NCBI GenBank assembly: GCA_015039315.1
Contig: WIDE01000181.1
Location: forward strand, 2,510 to 30,395
Origin: Clavulina sp. PMI_390
Lineage: Eukaryota > Basidiomycota > Agaricomycetes > Cantharellales > Hydnaceae
Direction of reading: 5' to 3'
DNA: 27,886 bases
The translations under genes were made by a program, and so were the position numbers. A model generated the notes under the pieces. The model saw only the letters and a list, made by a program, of their open reading frames with translations, was not told where the DNA came from and made no database searches. Numbering within the stretch: the first letter of the stretch is position 1; every line of letters begins with the position of its first letter. This document shows positions 12,976 through 22,850 of this stretch, piece by piece.

Positions 12976-14109
12976 TGTAGTGATTGGGGTGATGGATAGG
13001 AGAGGGAAGGATTAATGGAATAGATGGAGCAAGGAGTGGTTATCCTGGTATGGAAAAGGATTCCAGAAGCATTCGCCAGGAATGAATATAGATATCAGTC
13101 ACTGTGTGAGGTGAACAGATAGATGTAGCTCACCAGCCTGATAGTGCTACTCTGATTCAGTTGAGAGTACTAATTCTGCCTTGACAGTCTAGGAAGCCTA
13201 CTGCTGTAAACAACTGAGAGTGTTTCTGCTACCGAGCAGTCCTTGAAGAGGACGTCTTTTTGCAGAAATGATACCCCAGATGAGTTGCAATGAGCCTCCA
13301 CAAAGCTACCTCACTATGGGCAAGTAGAACAAAAGAAAAGAGGGTGGTAAGAAAAGTGCCTGGGTCGTTCAGTAAGCTTGACATAAATAGGGGCAACGAC
13401 TTACCAGTTTGTGTTCTTGTTCCACAGCGATGTAAAAGAGTAGTTCTTTGACAAGTGGAATAGCTCCTAAATGTAATGGAGCACAAAGTAAACTCCTTAC
13501 TGAGGTGAAGCACAACAATAGTGTTCCCACTAGGAACCTCCCACTGGTGCAATTGCACCTGGGTAGAATGGCTGTTGATGGAGCCACCACAGGATAAATT
13601 AGACACAGTAACTTCCTCGAGTGAGAAAAGAAATGAACAAGTGATTTACCACCGGGTTCTCACTTCTCAGAAGCTAGGCAGCGTCAAGCTAGTGGCCTCG
13701 GAAGATCAGTTCACACCACTGAGTGGCGTGAGCTGTGTGACTGAGTGACTGGCCAATCACACTGAATGGGCGTTAAGCCCTCACCCTGCAGGCCTTACAG
13801 TGGCAGTGTTCAAGGCAAGAAATGAAGAATCAAATAATATAATGTGGTGCTAGTAATATACAATGGGGAAGCTAAAGAGTTATAACAAACATCAATGAGC
13901 CAGCTAGCTAATAAGATCACACCAGTGGCGGACATCAATGAACAGCGGGGGAACAAGAAACATATGAAACCATCCCAGCAGACCCACAGATCCCCTATGA
14001 AGCTAACACCAAAAAGATTAATGTGAGTGCTCAGGAAATTGGCATTCTGCACTGTTGCTGTGTTGTCCAGCGAGCTATGGAATGCTGCTCACCTGAGCGA
14101 ATCCTTCCA
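12976..14109. other. Upstream region of the Ulp1 gene, no gene recognised
   Basis: This holds the presumed promoter of the minus-strand Ulp1 gene (ATG at 12975). Open frames on both strands (for example minus 13229-13606) show no recognisable domain and their codon use is unconvincing. Splice-like signals (for example a GTAAGT-type site on the minus strand near 13405) leave room for a 5' UTR intron. I see no clear TATA box or terminal inverted repeat. Confidence 0.4.
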
Positions 14110-14860
14110 CAGGCTGTATCTGTGCATTTGTGGGGGGTCTGCAAGTATCTGCCAGAAAAAATAGCAGTAAAGAATGACTGAGAATCAGGTCTACCCCTCC
14201 AAGCAGGGGCTTACGTATGGAGGCAGCACTAGCTACATCACTCACCTGCTCCAGTGCAGTAAAGAGCAGCTCTTAGTAGTGTGCAATAACATGGCTTGCA
14301 GCAGGTTGTTACAGCCATGGATATTGTGTATGCCATCCCTTGAAGGGAGGAGGTGAGAAGGAGCTAGCAAACGCTGAAGAGCAAGGCAAAGCCAAACACC
14401 TCACAACATGGCAGCCATGGTTGGCACGTGATATTCTATTCACTTCACTTGTCCTTCTCAGCAAGCCTTGGGGATTGGACTTTTGTCAAGGAGTTGAAAT
14501 GCAAATGATTCTCTATTGTATAGTGGATTGTAAGGAATGCGTCAGAACTATGTAAGGCTCTTGTCAAGGCAACCCCTTCATTTTCTGCACACTTCCATTC
14601 ACTTCCTGTACACTTCCCGCACAATCCGCACCTTTTGCAGACACTTTGCACATTTTTGCGCACATTCTGCATGAGCAATTGTCCAAGCCCTGCCAGGTGT
14701 TGCCTGAGGCTCCCGCGCGTTACTGCATTCATCTACCGGTAACGCGACTGTGCAACCATGCAACCATGGTTCCCACAACTGTTGCTGCCTCCTATTACTG
14801 ACTGTTTGTTTGAGTGTTGTCTAATCTGGGGGAATACATGATTACACAACATCTTACATG
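14110..14860. repeat. Repeat family R, copy A (diverged, lacks the ~430-bp TATA-containing insert)
   Basis: This is collinear with copies B and C: shared landmarks are the CTGCAAGTATCTGCC start, a GAATGACTGAGAAT stretch, GGGAGGAGGTGAGAAGGAGC, GGCAGCCATGGTTGGCACGT, a run of (T)GCACA-type units at 14580-14665, an ACCGGTAACGCG/ACCGGTGACGC stretch, and CAACCATGCAACCA followed by GGTTCCCACAACTGTT. Where copies B and C carry about 430 bp with a TATATATA motif, copy A has an unrelated stretch of about 120 bp (14456-14575). Overall identity to B and C is clearly lower than that between B and C. Confidence 0.8.
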
Positions 14861-15164
14861 GATGCATAATGCACAGTGATTCAGGAGCAAGGGGACTTAG
14901 AATAGTAATTACAAGCACAAATGGAACAAATCAATGCCTGAAAGCTAACATGACCCTATCTGAATGATGTTGAGCAGGCGGTTGGGCAACTCTCCAGTGA
15001 GAAAGTCCTTTCCTGGCTATAAGAGAATGATCAATGGGATATTGGATGAGACAGATTGATGACTGGTACTGGCTTAGACACAGCATTGGGGACCCTGAGG
15101 GCGCTTGTATCTGCACTGTTAGGCCGCCAGCTACTTCCTGTCCCTCACATGAGAGAGTCCTTCT
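14861..15164. other. Spacer between repeat copies A and B
   Basis: No gene was recognised here. The segment contains CTCCAGTGAGAAAGTCCTTTCC near 14991 (quoted loosely), which resembles a motif at about 15147 (CATGAGAGAGTCCTTC) and another at 21533 (CATGTGAGAGAGTCCTTTCC). A short dispersed repeat is therefore present. Confidence 0.4.
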
Positions 15165-16086
15165 TTGGGCTGAACATACACATGGGTGAGGGCTTGCAAG
15201 TATCTGCTGGAAGAAAAATAGCAGTAATGAATGACTGAGAATAAAGTCTGGCTGTTCTGAGGGTGCTTACCTATGGAGATGGCGCCTACTACACCACTCA
15301 CCTTTGCCCAAGCTGTAAAGAGTGGTTCTTAGTATTGTGCAGCAAATTTACTACACCCACAGATACTATGTATGGCATACCTTGAAGGGAGGAGGTGAGA
15401 AGGAGCCAGGAAACTTGGAAGAGCGAGGCGGAGCCAAACACCTCAACACATGGCAGCCATGGTTGGCACGTGATATTCTATTCACTCCACTTGAACAATG
15501 GCACCATTCACCTTTAGTTGAACAATGACCCAAGCCCTCACACCCTAGCTATACGCCCTGCATACGCCCTTAAGGCTTGTATCATTTGTTTCTTCCTTTC
15601 AGTATATATAGTAGTTACTTAGAGTATGGACAAATCAAACAGTCTTTATGCGTCTGATTTCTTGTCCAATTTCTCCTCCCTCGTTTCTACATCTCTAGCC
15701 AACCAATCCTCCTCGTTTGGTCGTCTCAGTGCGCTAGCCGCTAGAAGCGTGCTCACTTAGTCAATAATCAGCATGTACCTAAACCGTACCTTGCACTTAC
15801 CCAATCGATACCTCATGCTCACCTAGTTGATACCTTGGGCTCAACTACCTCTCTGTCTGCGCCCAACGCGTCTAGAGAATCAACCCTTACTCTCCTCACT
15901 TGGTAAACCTAGTATCTACCTTCCTTGATTTTCTGTACACCCTCCGCACATTTTCCGCACATTTCCTGTACATTTCCCGCACATCCTGCGCTTTTTGCGC
16001 ACATTGTGCGTGCGCTATTGTTTGAACATTGCAAGTCATCACACGAGGCTCCCGCGTGTTACCGCATATCTACCGGTGACGCAACC
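15165..16086. repeat. Repeat family R, copy B
   Basis: From 15209 onward this is nearly identical to copy C with a constant offset of 888 bp until the 11-bp microsatellite, and it breaks off at the N gap. It contains GGCACGTGAT near 15461, a TATATATA motif at 15603-15610 followed by pyrimidine-rich sequence, and two CCGCACATTTT-type units at 15944-15960. On the minus strand it shows splice-like signals (GGTAAGCACC, GGTGAGTGG), so part of it may descend from exons. The TATA-containing 430 bp resembles a retrotransposon LTR, but no matching internal region or target duplication was found. Confidence 0.85.
15602..15611 (+). promoter_or_regulatory. TATA-box-like motif inside repeat copy B
   Basis: A GTATATATAG motif sits in AT-poor flanking sequence and is followed after about 30-40 bp by a region that could hold a transcription start. 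It is preserved in copy C at 16490-16499. Its presence in a dispersed repeat fits an LTR-type promoter, but transcription is not shown by the sequence. Confidence 0.4.
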
Positions 16087-16096
16087 NNNNNNNNNN
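16087..16096. other. Assembly gap (10 N)
   Basis: Ten N bases separate copy B from copy C of the same repeat. Copy C begins at the first base after the gap. A fixed-size run like this normally marks a gap of unknown true length. Confidence 0.99.
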
Positions 16097-17126
16097 GGAA
16101 GAAAAATAGCAGTAATGAATGAATGAGAATAAAGTCTGGCTGTTCTGAGGGTGCTTACCTATGGAGATGGCGCCTACTACACCACTCACCTTTGCCCAAG
16201 CCGTAAAGAGTGGTTCTTAGTATTGTGCAGCAAATTTACTACACCCACAGATACTATGTATGACATACCTTGAAGGGAGGAGGTGAGAAGGAGCCAGGAA
16301 ACTTGGAAGAGCGAGGCGGAGCCAAACACCTCAACACATGGCAGCCATGGTTGGCACGTGATATTCTATTCACTCCACTTGAACAATGGCACCATTCACC
16401 TTTAGTTGAACAATGACCCAAGCCCTCACACCCTAGCTATACGCCCTGCATACGCCCTTAAGGCTTGTATCATTTGTTTCTTCCTTTCAGTATATATAGT
16501 AGTTACTTAGAGTATGGACAAATCAAACAGTCTTTATGCGTCTGATTTCTTGTCCAATTTCTCCTCCCTCGTTTCTACATCTCTAGCCAACCAATCCTCC
16601 TCGTTTGGTCGTCTCAGTGCGCTAGCCGCTAGAAGCGTGCTCACTTAGTCAATAATCAGCATGTACCTAAACCGTACCTTGCACTTACCCAATCGATACC
16701 TCATGCTCACCTAGTTGATACCTCGGGCTCAACTACCTCTCTATCTGCGCCCAACGCGTCTAGAGAATCAACCCTTACTCTCCTCACTTGGTAAACCTAG
16801 TATCTACCTTCCTTGATTTTCTGTACACCCTCCGCACATTTTCCGCACATTTTCCGCACATTTTCCGCACATTTTCCGCACATTTTCCGCACATTTCCTG
16901 TACATTTCCCACACATCCTGCGCATTTGCGCACATTGTGCATGCGCTATTGTTTGAACCTTGCAAGCCATCACATGAGGCTCCCACATGTTACCGCATAT
17001 CTACCGGTGACACAACTGCGCAACCATGCAACCACGGTTCCCACAACTGTTAGACCCTTGTATTGCTGACCCCTTGTTCAAGCATTCTCTAATCTAGGGG
17101 AATACTACTTTACACAACGTCTTGCA
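16097..17126. repeat. Repeat family R, copy C
   Basis: This is the near-identical partner of copy B. It differs by scattered single-base changes (many at CpG sites) and by having six rather than two 11-bp CCGCACATTTT units, which accounts for 44 extra bases. Unlike B it is complete at its right end, continuing through CAACCATGCAACCA and the CTAATCTAGGGGAATACTAC stretch that is also present at the end of copy A. Confidence 0.87.
16832..16892 (+). repeat. 11-bp tandem repeat (CCGCACATTTT)x6
   Basis: CCGCAC starts at 16832, 16843, 16854, 16865, 16876 and 16887, an exact 11-bp period. The equivalent place in copy B (15944-15960) has only two units. Flanking GTACA/GCACA units with the same theme suggest an older, degenerate array that re-expanded in this copy. 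Confidence 0.95.
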
Positions 17127-17374
17127 GCACTACATTGGTATAGATTAATAGAGGTGTATATCAGACTCACCAACTTTGACCAATATACTGCCACCCTCAA
17201 TATTGATTTTACTGTATACTGGAGAAATATGTTGGGCCAATATACACCCCACTTAATTTGTACCAAACGGCTGTATCCTGTTGCATGGCTGTTGGGCAGG
17301 TATAGGAGGGTATGGAGGTGATAATGATGATGTTTTATGCCCTAAAAATGCAAGAAAAACTGTTTGTCATTTTT
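17127..17374. other. Short spacer, nothing recognised
   Basis: This is an AT-leaning stretch with a poly-T run near 17370. I see no gene or RNA. Sequence similarity to the 24.9-26.0 kb region begins immediately to its right. Confidence 0.4.
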
Positions 17375-18445
17375 TTTTACCAGTCATGGATGGCGGAGTT
17401 GAAGTCAGTGGTTGGTAGGAGGTGAGCTCGAGCTTGGCACGAAGCGTGGGAAACATGTCAATGAGGGACAGAAATCTGAAAGTAATCAGAACCGCTCCAA
17501 AATTGGAGGGAGTACTCGTAGTAGGATAAAAAGATGTTTGACAAAGTATCGTAGCTTGAAGAGGTCTGGAAGCTGAGCAATGGAGTGCGGGGTAGCGGTG
17601 CGCTGGCGGGGTGGCACCCCCCCTTTCTACTCGCGACAGAAATCTGCAGCAAGATCGACAACGCTGGAGGATCTTTGATCTACTCCTAGAGTCGTTTGAG
17701 TTATTTTAGCTCCTTAGAATATACAAACTGAATATGCTACTAGCACTCAAGCCTCGTCACAACCGAATGGAACCTCAGCTCAGTAGTCAAACATGATATT
17801 CTGATAGCTTAAACGTATTCGAAGAGCTCTTATATGTATTTTAGATCAATTACAGGCAGTTCAAGGCCTTCACCACTGCTCCAAGCACTTGCAATACGCT
17901 CCTCTCAGGCCAAACATGCACCCTGAGACCATTTGAGCACATTGAACGTGAATAGAAATGATATAAATACGTCATAGAAGTCGAATATATGAGATTATAT
18001 GACTGGTGGATTTTCGTAGCTTGAAAATGAGAGGAAGAGTATGAACTTTGATAGGTAATGCTTGACTATAGTCACTTTCACGCAATCACAGAAAGTGTAT
18101 TGAGACAACTAGTAATTCTATTATCACAATTACATCGATTCTACCGTCATAGGATACTAATTCAACCTCCTGAGTGAAAAAATCCGGCTCCTGATACCGG
18201 GAAGTATATAAACTGTGGGTGGGGGTCTGAGTCATGCCGGGGTATGAGAAGAACAATACCTTACAGTGGGCCGATCTGGAGCAGACAAGGCTCATAATGA
18301 CGGAATAAGTCATTAGATGCATAATATGTGCTTCTATCTCCCATAGAGTATTAGCAAAAAAAATAATTGGCAAGGGTACTGCCAGTGGAGGTGGCTCAAG
18401 GTGCAATGAATTTGAGGGACAAGGATACTGTATACTTGCTGATAG
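17375..18445 (-). repeat. Inverted duplication, copy 1 (partner at ~24935-26000)
   Basis: The reverse complement of this segment aligns along its whole length with 24935-26000. Landmarks are the GCGTGGGAAAC(A/A)TGTCAATGAGG block (17445 versus 25910), the GGAGTACTCGTAGTAG block (17510 versus 25850), ATATCATGTTTGACTACT (17790 versus 25570) and GGGAGATAGAAGCACATA (18335 versus 25025). Divergence is substantial, with many substitutions and small indels, so the duplication is old. It covers a minus-strand open frame (18086-18454, 122 codons) matched by a plus-strand open frame in the partner (24916-25224); their translations look related but match no family I know. It could be a gene remnant or a transposable-element fragment. 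Confidence 0.82.
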
Positions 18446-18454
18446 GTCTTTCAC
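18086..18454 (-). CDS. Hypothetical protein or gene remnant in the inverted duplication
   Basis: This is a 122-codon open frame starting MKDLSASIQYPCPSN. A related frame lies in the partner copy at 24916-25224, and the similarity extends across most of both frames (for example the segments with IEAHIMHLMTY and GDRSTYNALND are at equivalent positions). Preservation of an open frame in both diverged copies hints at a past protein-coding exon. I cannot name a domain, and no flanking exons were established. Confidence 0.35.
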   Translation of the reverse strand: MKDLSASIQYPCPSNSLHLEPPPLAVPLPIIFFANTLWEIEAHIMHLMTYSVIMSLVCSRSAHCKVLFFSYPGMTQTPTHSLYTSRYQEPDFFTQEVELVSYDGRIDVIVIIELLVVSIHFL

Positions 18455-18504
18455 TGCATACTAGACCCAAATGAGAGTGCTGGAACAGGATAGAAGTGCT
18501 AGGA

Positions 18505-18567
18505 ATCTCAGGATAATCATTGGGTGTTCTCAGCAAGATGCACCCCTTGCTGATTGAGTCCTGAGAT
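18505..18567. terminator. Two-tier hairpin downstream of the TET/JBP-like gene
   Basis: The outer arms ATCTCAGGA (18505-18513) and TCCTGAGAT (18559-18567) are perfect 9-bp complements. Within them TCAGCAAG (18530-18537) and CTTGCTGA (18546-18553) form a perfect 8-bp stem with an 8-base loop. It lies about 350 bp past the stop of the minus-strand dioxygenase gene. It could act in transcript 3' end structure or be a miniature inverted-repeat remnant; 'terminator' is a tentative label. Confidence 0.4.
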
Positions 18568-18911
18568 ACAGGATTCTAATTTTCATCATTTCAAAGGATC
18601 CAAGTGAATCCTAAACCCCCTTAAATGCACTGAGAGATGTAGGAAATATGTGTAGTTGACATGGTCATTGTGCTTAATGTTGTGGTCAAGGCAGGCATCC
18701 CTGAGCCTATTTCTCAACTATCTCTCATCTGATTTTTCTCATGTTTTAGGGTCACATTAAGGAGTGCTTGATGTATTCAATCTTTGTGGAGGGCTTCATT
18801 AGGATTAGGAGAAGGAGAAGGTATGAGGAGCATCAAATTGCTGTTGATAAGTTTTGCACAAGTTGGAGGACAATCAAGTGAATATATTATATACAATTGC
18901 ACATGGTTGAA

Positions 18912-20777
18912 TTATGTTGACTTGGCAAGGATTTTTGAAAGAATGGAAGGTTGGAAGTTTTTGCGGAACTTGTGATAATTGGAGCCAAAGATGCGATGCA
19001 TGCTATGGGGCCTAGCCACACAATGGGATGCAAAGAGCCTTCTGTCACAGAAAGGCACTATAACAAACCGGCCTTTCCCTTTCCACTCACTGTTGATGCG
19101 ATGCCTGATACAGGCACCTCTGATCAGAAAAATATCCCCAGGCCTTACTAGGATCTTCACACGTAGACCAGGGAGCTCCAGATATGCCTCCTCAAACTCC
19201 CCATATGATGTAATAACATCCCATCTATGTGCAAGATTGAGATTAGAAAAGAAACATTCAAAAACTCACTCACCCCCCGCTCAAACCATCTCCATCAAGA
19301 TGGCCATCTTGATCTTGTGGTACCCAAAGCTTCCTCTTCAGCTTAGATACCCTCCCATTCTTGTCATACTCAATATCAATGATATCTCCAGGTCTAGCAG
19401 GCTGTGAGTTGAAATGAACACTGATGCCTGGAAAGTGAGAGACCCCCTCTCCAAGCTCCGGGTACTTTTTACTTATAGCCTCCCGGAGATGGTGCATCTG
19501 CTCAGCAAATTCAGGGTCTATATACTCAATGATCAAGTTGATGATATGGAAAGCCTTCTCTGTGGACCCAAAGAGTTTGATCCAGCATGGGACTTGGCCC
19601 TCAATGGAAAGCTCTTTCACTGGCTCTGGTTTCTCATCCTTGAGTGCACCATCTGTACATCAGCAGGCAGAGTACAGATAACAGGTGATTAAGCTTACCA
19701 AATGGCCTGTCTCCCACCCTATTCATAAGCAATACATGACATGAACAAGCAGAACGTTCAGGCTCAAGAGGACTTACATTCAGTGTAGTGAGCCTCCCCA
19801 TCATTGAATAATGGATCAATAAGTTTGGCCCATTGGTCCCGGCTCTCAGTCTTACTGAACTCATAGTTGCAAGAGAATTCAGCTCCAGCTTGAACTATGG
19901 AGTCCTGTATGACTAAAATTAGTGTATGATAAAGCAGCCCTTGTTCTTGACTACTACCTGAAGCTCCTTTGATTGTAGCCCACATATCTTGATGAATAAA
20001 GGGATGCCAGTCTCATCCTCAATCACTCCACCTTCATCAAAAGGTAGAATCTTGAGCTCCCCATCACTGAAGAGGAGGGTTTTAGAACTGAAGAATGATG
20101 AGCTACAGAAGACTTACTAGTCCTTGAGATACTTGGGCAGTATCTTTGATAACGGGGTTAACCCCTCCTCATTTGAATTCCTATCAGAATTGATGGAGTC
20201 AGTAAGGTAGCATAGCATTCACATATCAGGCTCACGTCTTGCTTCCAGGAGTGACTTTATCTCTATCAATAGCCAGTGGCTCAAAGCTTAATTTATCAAC
20301 CTTGACTGCGATTGCAAAGAAGGGGGCTTTCATGTAACTGCCAGCAAGAGAATATATCTGTTGAACTCACCAGCCTTTCTGGCCGCTGCTGAGATAGCAG
20401 GGCGCAATTTATTCTGTTTGATATCAATAATCTCCCGCACAAGCTCCCGATCTTTGATTTGGCTAGCTCACCAGTCTCGAAAGCGGTCCCGAGTGTCCCT
20501 GTTAACATGGAGCAAAAAACAAGGATGAGAATTGTAGAGTTGATTCTTGCAAGAGAGATACTGACGCGCTGATATCTGGGTTGACGTCATGAATGTTTCG
20601 ATCATTCTTTTCTCGCCGGACTCTCTTTGTGGCTTGGCGGGATGGAGGGGTGACTGGCAACAACAGAGGATCTTGTTCAGCTGAAATGATTGATTTATCT
20701 TGAAGGGGACCACTGGCTGAAGGACTGGCTGCTGATGTATCTGCGCGACTTCTCTTTTTAGAGCCATCACTAGCCAT
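18912..20777 (-). CDS. TET/JBP-like 2-oxoglutarate/Fe(II) dioxygenase (~450 aa, about 10 exons)
   Basis: Family members oxidise 5-methylcytosine or thymine in DNA using Fe(II) and 2-oxoglutarate; this assignment rests on motif order. Exon 1 (20777-20562) encodes a Ser-rich, basic N-terminus with nuclear-localisation-like clusters (KKRSR, KRVRREK). Later exons include 20326-20236, 20180-20118, about 20065-19970, 19900-19790 and 19650-19274. The last joint, CGGGGG|GTGAGT (19274) to CATAG|ATGGGATG (19224), creates the core: GHLDGDGLSGGWDV with the metal-binding His at 19300-19302 and Asp at 19294-19296, then LVRPGDIFLIRG, distal His at 19101-19103 and the 2-oxoglutarate-binding Arg at 19068-19070 in KGRFVIVPF. 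All four key residues are intact. The stop is at 18912. The only weak part is 20500-20330: one frame there (DTRDRFRD...IKDRELVREII) reads very well but contains a TGA, so the exon structure is either tightly spliced or slightly damaged. Confidence 0.86.
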
Positions 20778-20835
20778 AGTTGAGAGCTCCCAGTACTAGT
20801 TCATTCACTTCCGTGAAGATGTTCAGATATTTGGG

Positions 20836-20843
20836 TCACGTGA
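20836..20843. promoter_or_regulatory. CACGTG E-box (TCACGTGA palindrome)
   Basis: A perfect 8-base palindrome, TCACGTGA, lies 59 bases upstream of the dioxygenase ATG at 20777. CACGTG is the classic binding site of fungal bHLH factors such as Cbf1. The position in the proximal promoter supports a regulatory role, but chance occurrence is not excluded. Confidence 0.5.
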
Positions 20844-22750
20844 CTTGACATTCAGTTTTACAGCTTCGTTCCTCTCATTGTACACAGAGGGTTTTGCAAT
20901 GTGGGGCTCTAGCTATGGTACATGGATATCAATATCTAATTCCGGGTATGTATAGTAGTTGAAATGATGGTGTGAGGCTGCAGGGATGGGATTCTTCCTA
21001 TGTAGATTGTCATCAGGCCGAAGATCAGTAACCCCCAAGGTGACTCACCTTGATTGACTCATGACCTGCGCTTCGACCTGTTCCAACATTACAATCCCAC
21101 AAGTAAAGAGAGGAAAGACACAAAAAAAAGGACCAGACCAACAGCAGGAATAGGATATAGTGACTAAAAGGCGTGGGGGAGGATGGCGAAGGAAAGAACC
21201 CGGTCTTCTTTCAGGATGGTGCATCAACTCCTTGAGAGCTAAGCACCATCCTCCTTCCTTTATTCCCAATGACCACAGTGAGAATTGGGATGAAGAAAAA
21301 TTGAATGGGATCCACACCCCACAAGACAAAAACCTATCTGCATCATGTTGATTAATAAGCCCCTGGTGTCCCTCATGCAAGAGCGAACTGATGCACCCTG
21401 CAAGAAAGCCACCAACAGTGGTGGACAACCACCAGCAAAGGGGACAACAAGTGGTGTCAGAGCAGGTGAGGTTGTGGCAAGCTTGAGGGAGTTTGTACCA
21501 CAACACTGCCCTGCCTGCTACTCGGCATCTCTCATGTGAGAGAGTCCTTTCCCAGGCCATAGCAGTGTGGTTGACACCTAAGGCAGCCGAGACAGCCCGG
21601 ACCCGTAAAAAAACAGTGAAAATGGTCAGTCCAACACCCCACAATGGTGGTTGATTGTCTGGGATGACGGCGCACCTCAACACCTCAAAGGTTCTTGTGT
21701 TGCTGCCAGCGCACAGCAACTACCTATAAACTGACACGGCTGAGTAGGTGCAGGGAGGGGAGGAATATAAATCAGGCCAAGAAATAGTATTAGCGCCCGA
21801 GTTGTCGGACAGGAATTGAAATTTGATGCTCACCAGAATTCCATCCCCGGCCGACTGCTTGCTCCTCAGAGAGGTGCACTAAATGCATAGCCTGAAGCCC
21901 CAACCAAGAATATTGTTAGTCATCGAGGAAAAAGTCAGTTGCAAGCGCGCGAGTTGCATTACTGAGCCGACTACCTAGTGGCAAATTGTCATTGAGCGCA
22001 GGGTTTGAACATTTAGAGAACGCAATAGTTCTCACCTTGAATCTCGCGAGCAAATGGTGGAGAGACGTGATTACTGGGCCCACAAAGTGATGTGGTAGTG
22101 CCGCAGCATTATCCTCCTCGAGTTGTGACGAACATGCCGGGACCTCAATGTCGGTGGTTGTCTACGCGTTGTGCTATGGCTCCCCCAGAACTGCGCCTCC
22201 CACAGGCGAGCAAGGGATGCCCAGACCTCTATTGCATGGTGGGGGCCACACAAATCAAGGCACACGATGCCGGTAGTAGAAGAACAGCGAAGCCATTAGC
22301 AACCGGTGACGGGGAAGGAGATGGACGTTTGTCGCAAAACGTTTCAAACATTTCACCTTGCAATTTATATTTTTTGGGCCGTCCAGAGCTTCCCGCGCCC
22401 GTCGTTGTTGTGCAAATCAGTGTGTTGCCTCAAGTCAGAACAATCCCGCCGCTCGTTGGTAGAGGTCGTGAGTCGCGTAGAGTTAAGTTGTCTGAAGTAC
22501 TGCTCAAGCGGGCCAGTTATGCAGCATGAAGATAGCAGTGTGAGTTGAAGGAGCTCAGCAAGGGGCCGTCGGCGGCGCGACGCCTCTTGGCTGGCGTGTG
22601 TTGGTGTGTGTTGGCGTGTTTGCCACCTTGTCTCCAGTTCACGCGCCAGCCCACTGGTATAGTTTGATTGGCCGCTCGTCATCCTGCCGTTGCAGCGGAC
22701 AGGCGTCAATCAACGAAGCCAAAAGGTTCTGGTGAAGATGCCAGTTTTTT
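20844..22750. other. Long gene-poor region upstream of the dioxygenase gene
   Basis: Open frames of up to 224 codons on the minus strand (21045-21719) and 145 codons on the plus strand (22092-22529) occur, but they are Cys/Trp-rich or compositionally odd and match nothing I recognise. A short dispersed motif (CATGTGAGAGAGTCCTTTCC near 21533) recurs at about 15147 and 14991, so part of this is old repeat DNA. A 10-bp perfect inverted repeat is at 21213-21252. Confidence 0.45.
21213..21252. repeat. 10-bp perfect inverted repeat, 20-base loop
   Basis: AGGATGGTGC at 21213-21222 pairs with GCACCATCCT at 21243-21252. No gene end is near, so a function is unclear. Confidence 0.6.
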
Positions 22751-22850
22751 CACTTTGAGTTGACTGTACGTTGGTTACTGTTTACTCAAGTATGCGACTA
22801 ACCCGTGGCCTTCGTGTTGGCCTTTTTCTGTCAGACTGTCAATTGAGTAA

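Noticed and set aside
15494..15926. A complete LTR retrotransposon
   Set aside because: The ~430-bp TATA-containing block in copies B and C looks LTR-like, but there is no primer-binding site, polyprotein, clear TG..CA ends or target duplication. Only the repeat itself is annotated.
21045..21719. 224-codon minus-strand open frame
   Set aside because: It is Cys/Trp-rich with no recognisable domain, contains a short dispersed repeat motif also present at about 15147 and 14991, and has no supporting splice pattern. It could still be a gene, but the evidence is too weak.
22092..22529. 145-codon plus-strand open frame
   Set aside because: Overlapping open frames on both strands, no domain, and no convincing exon partners.
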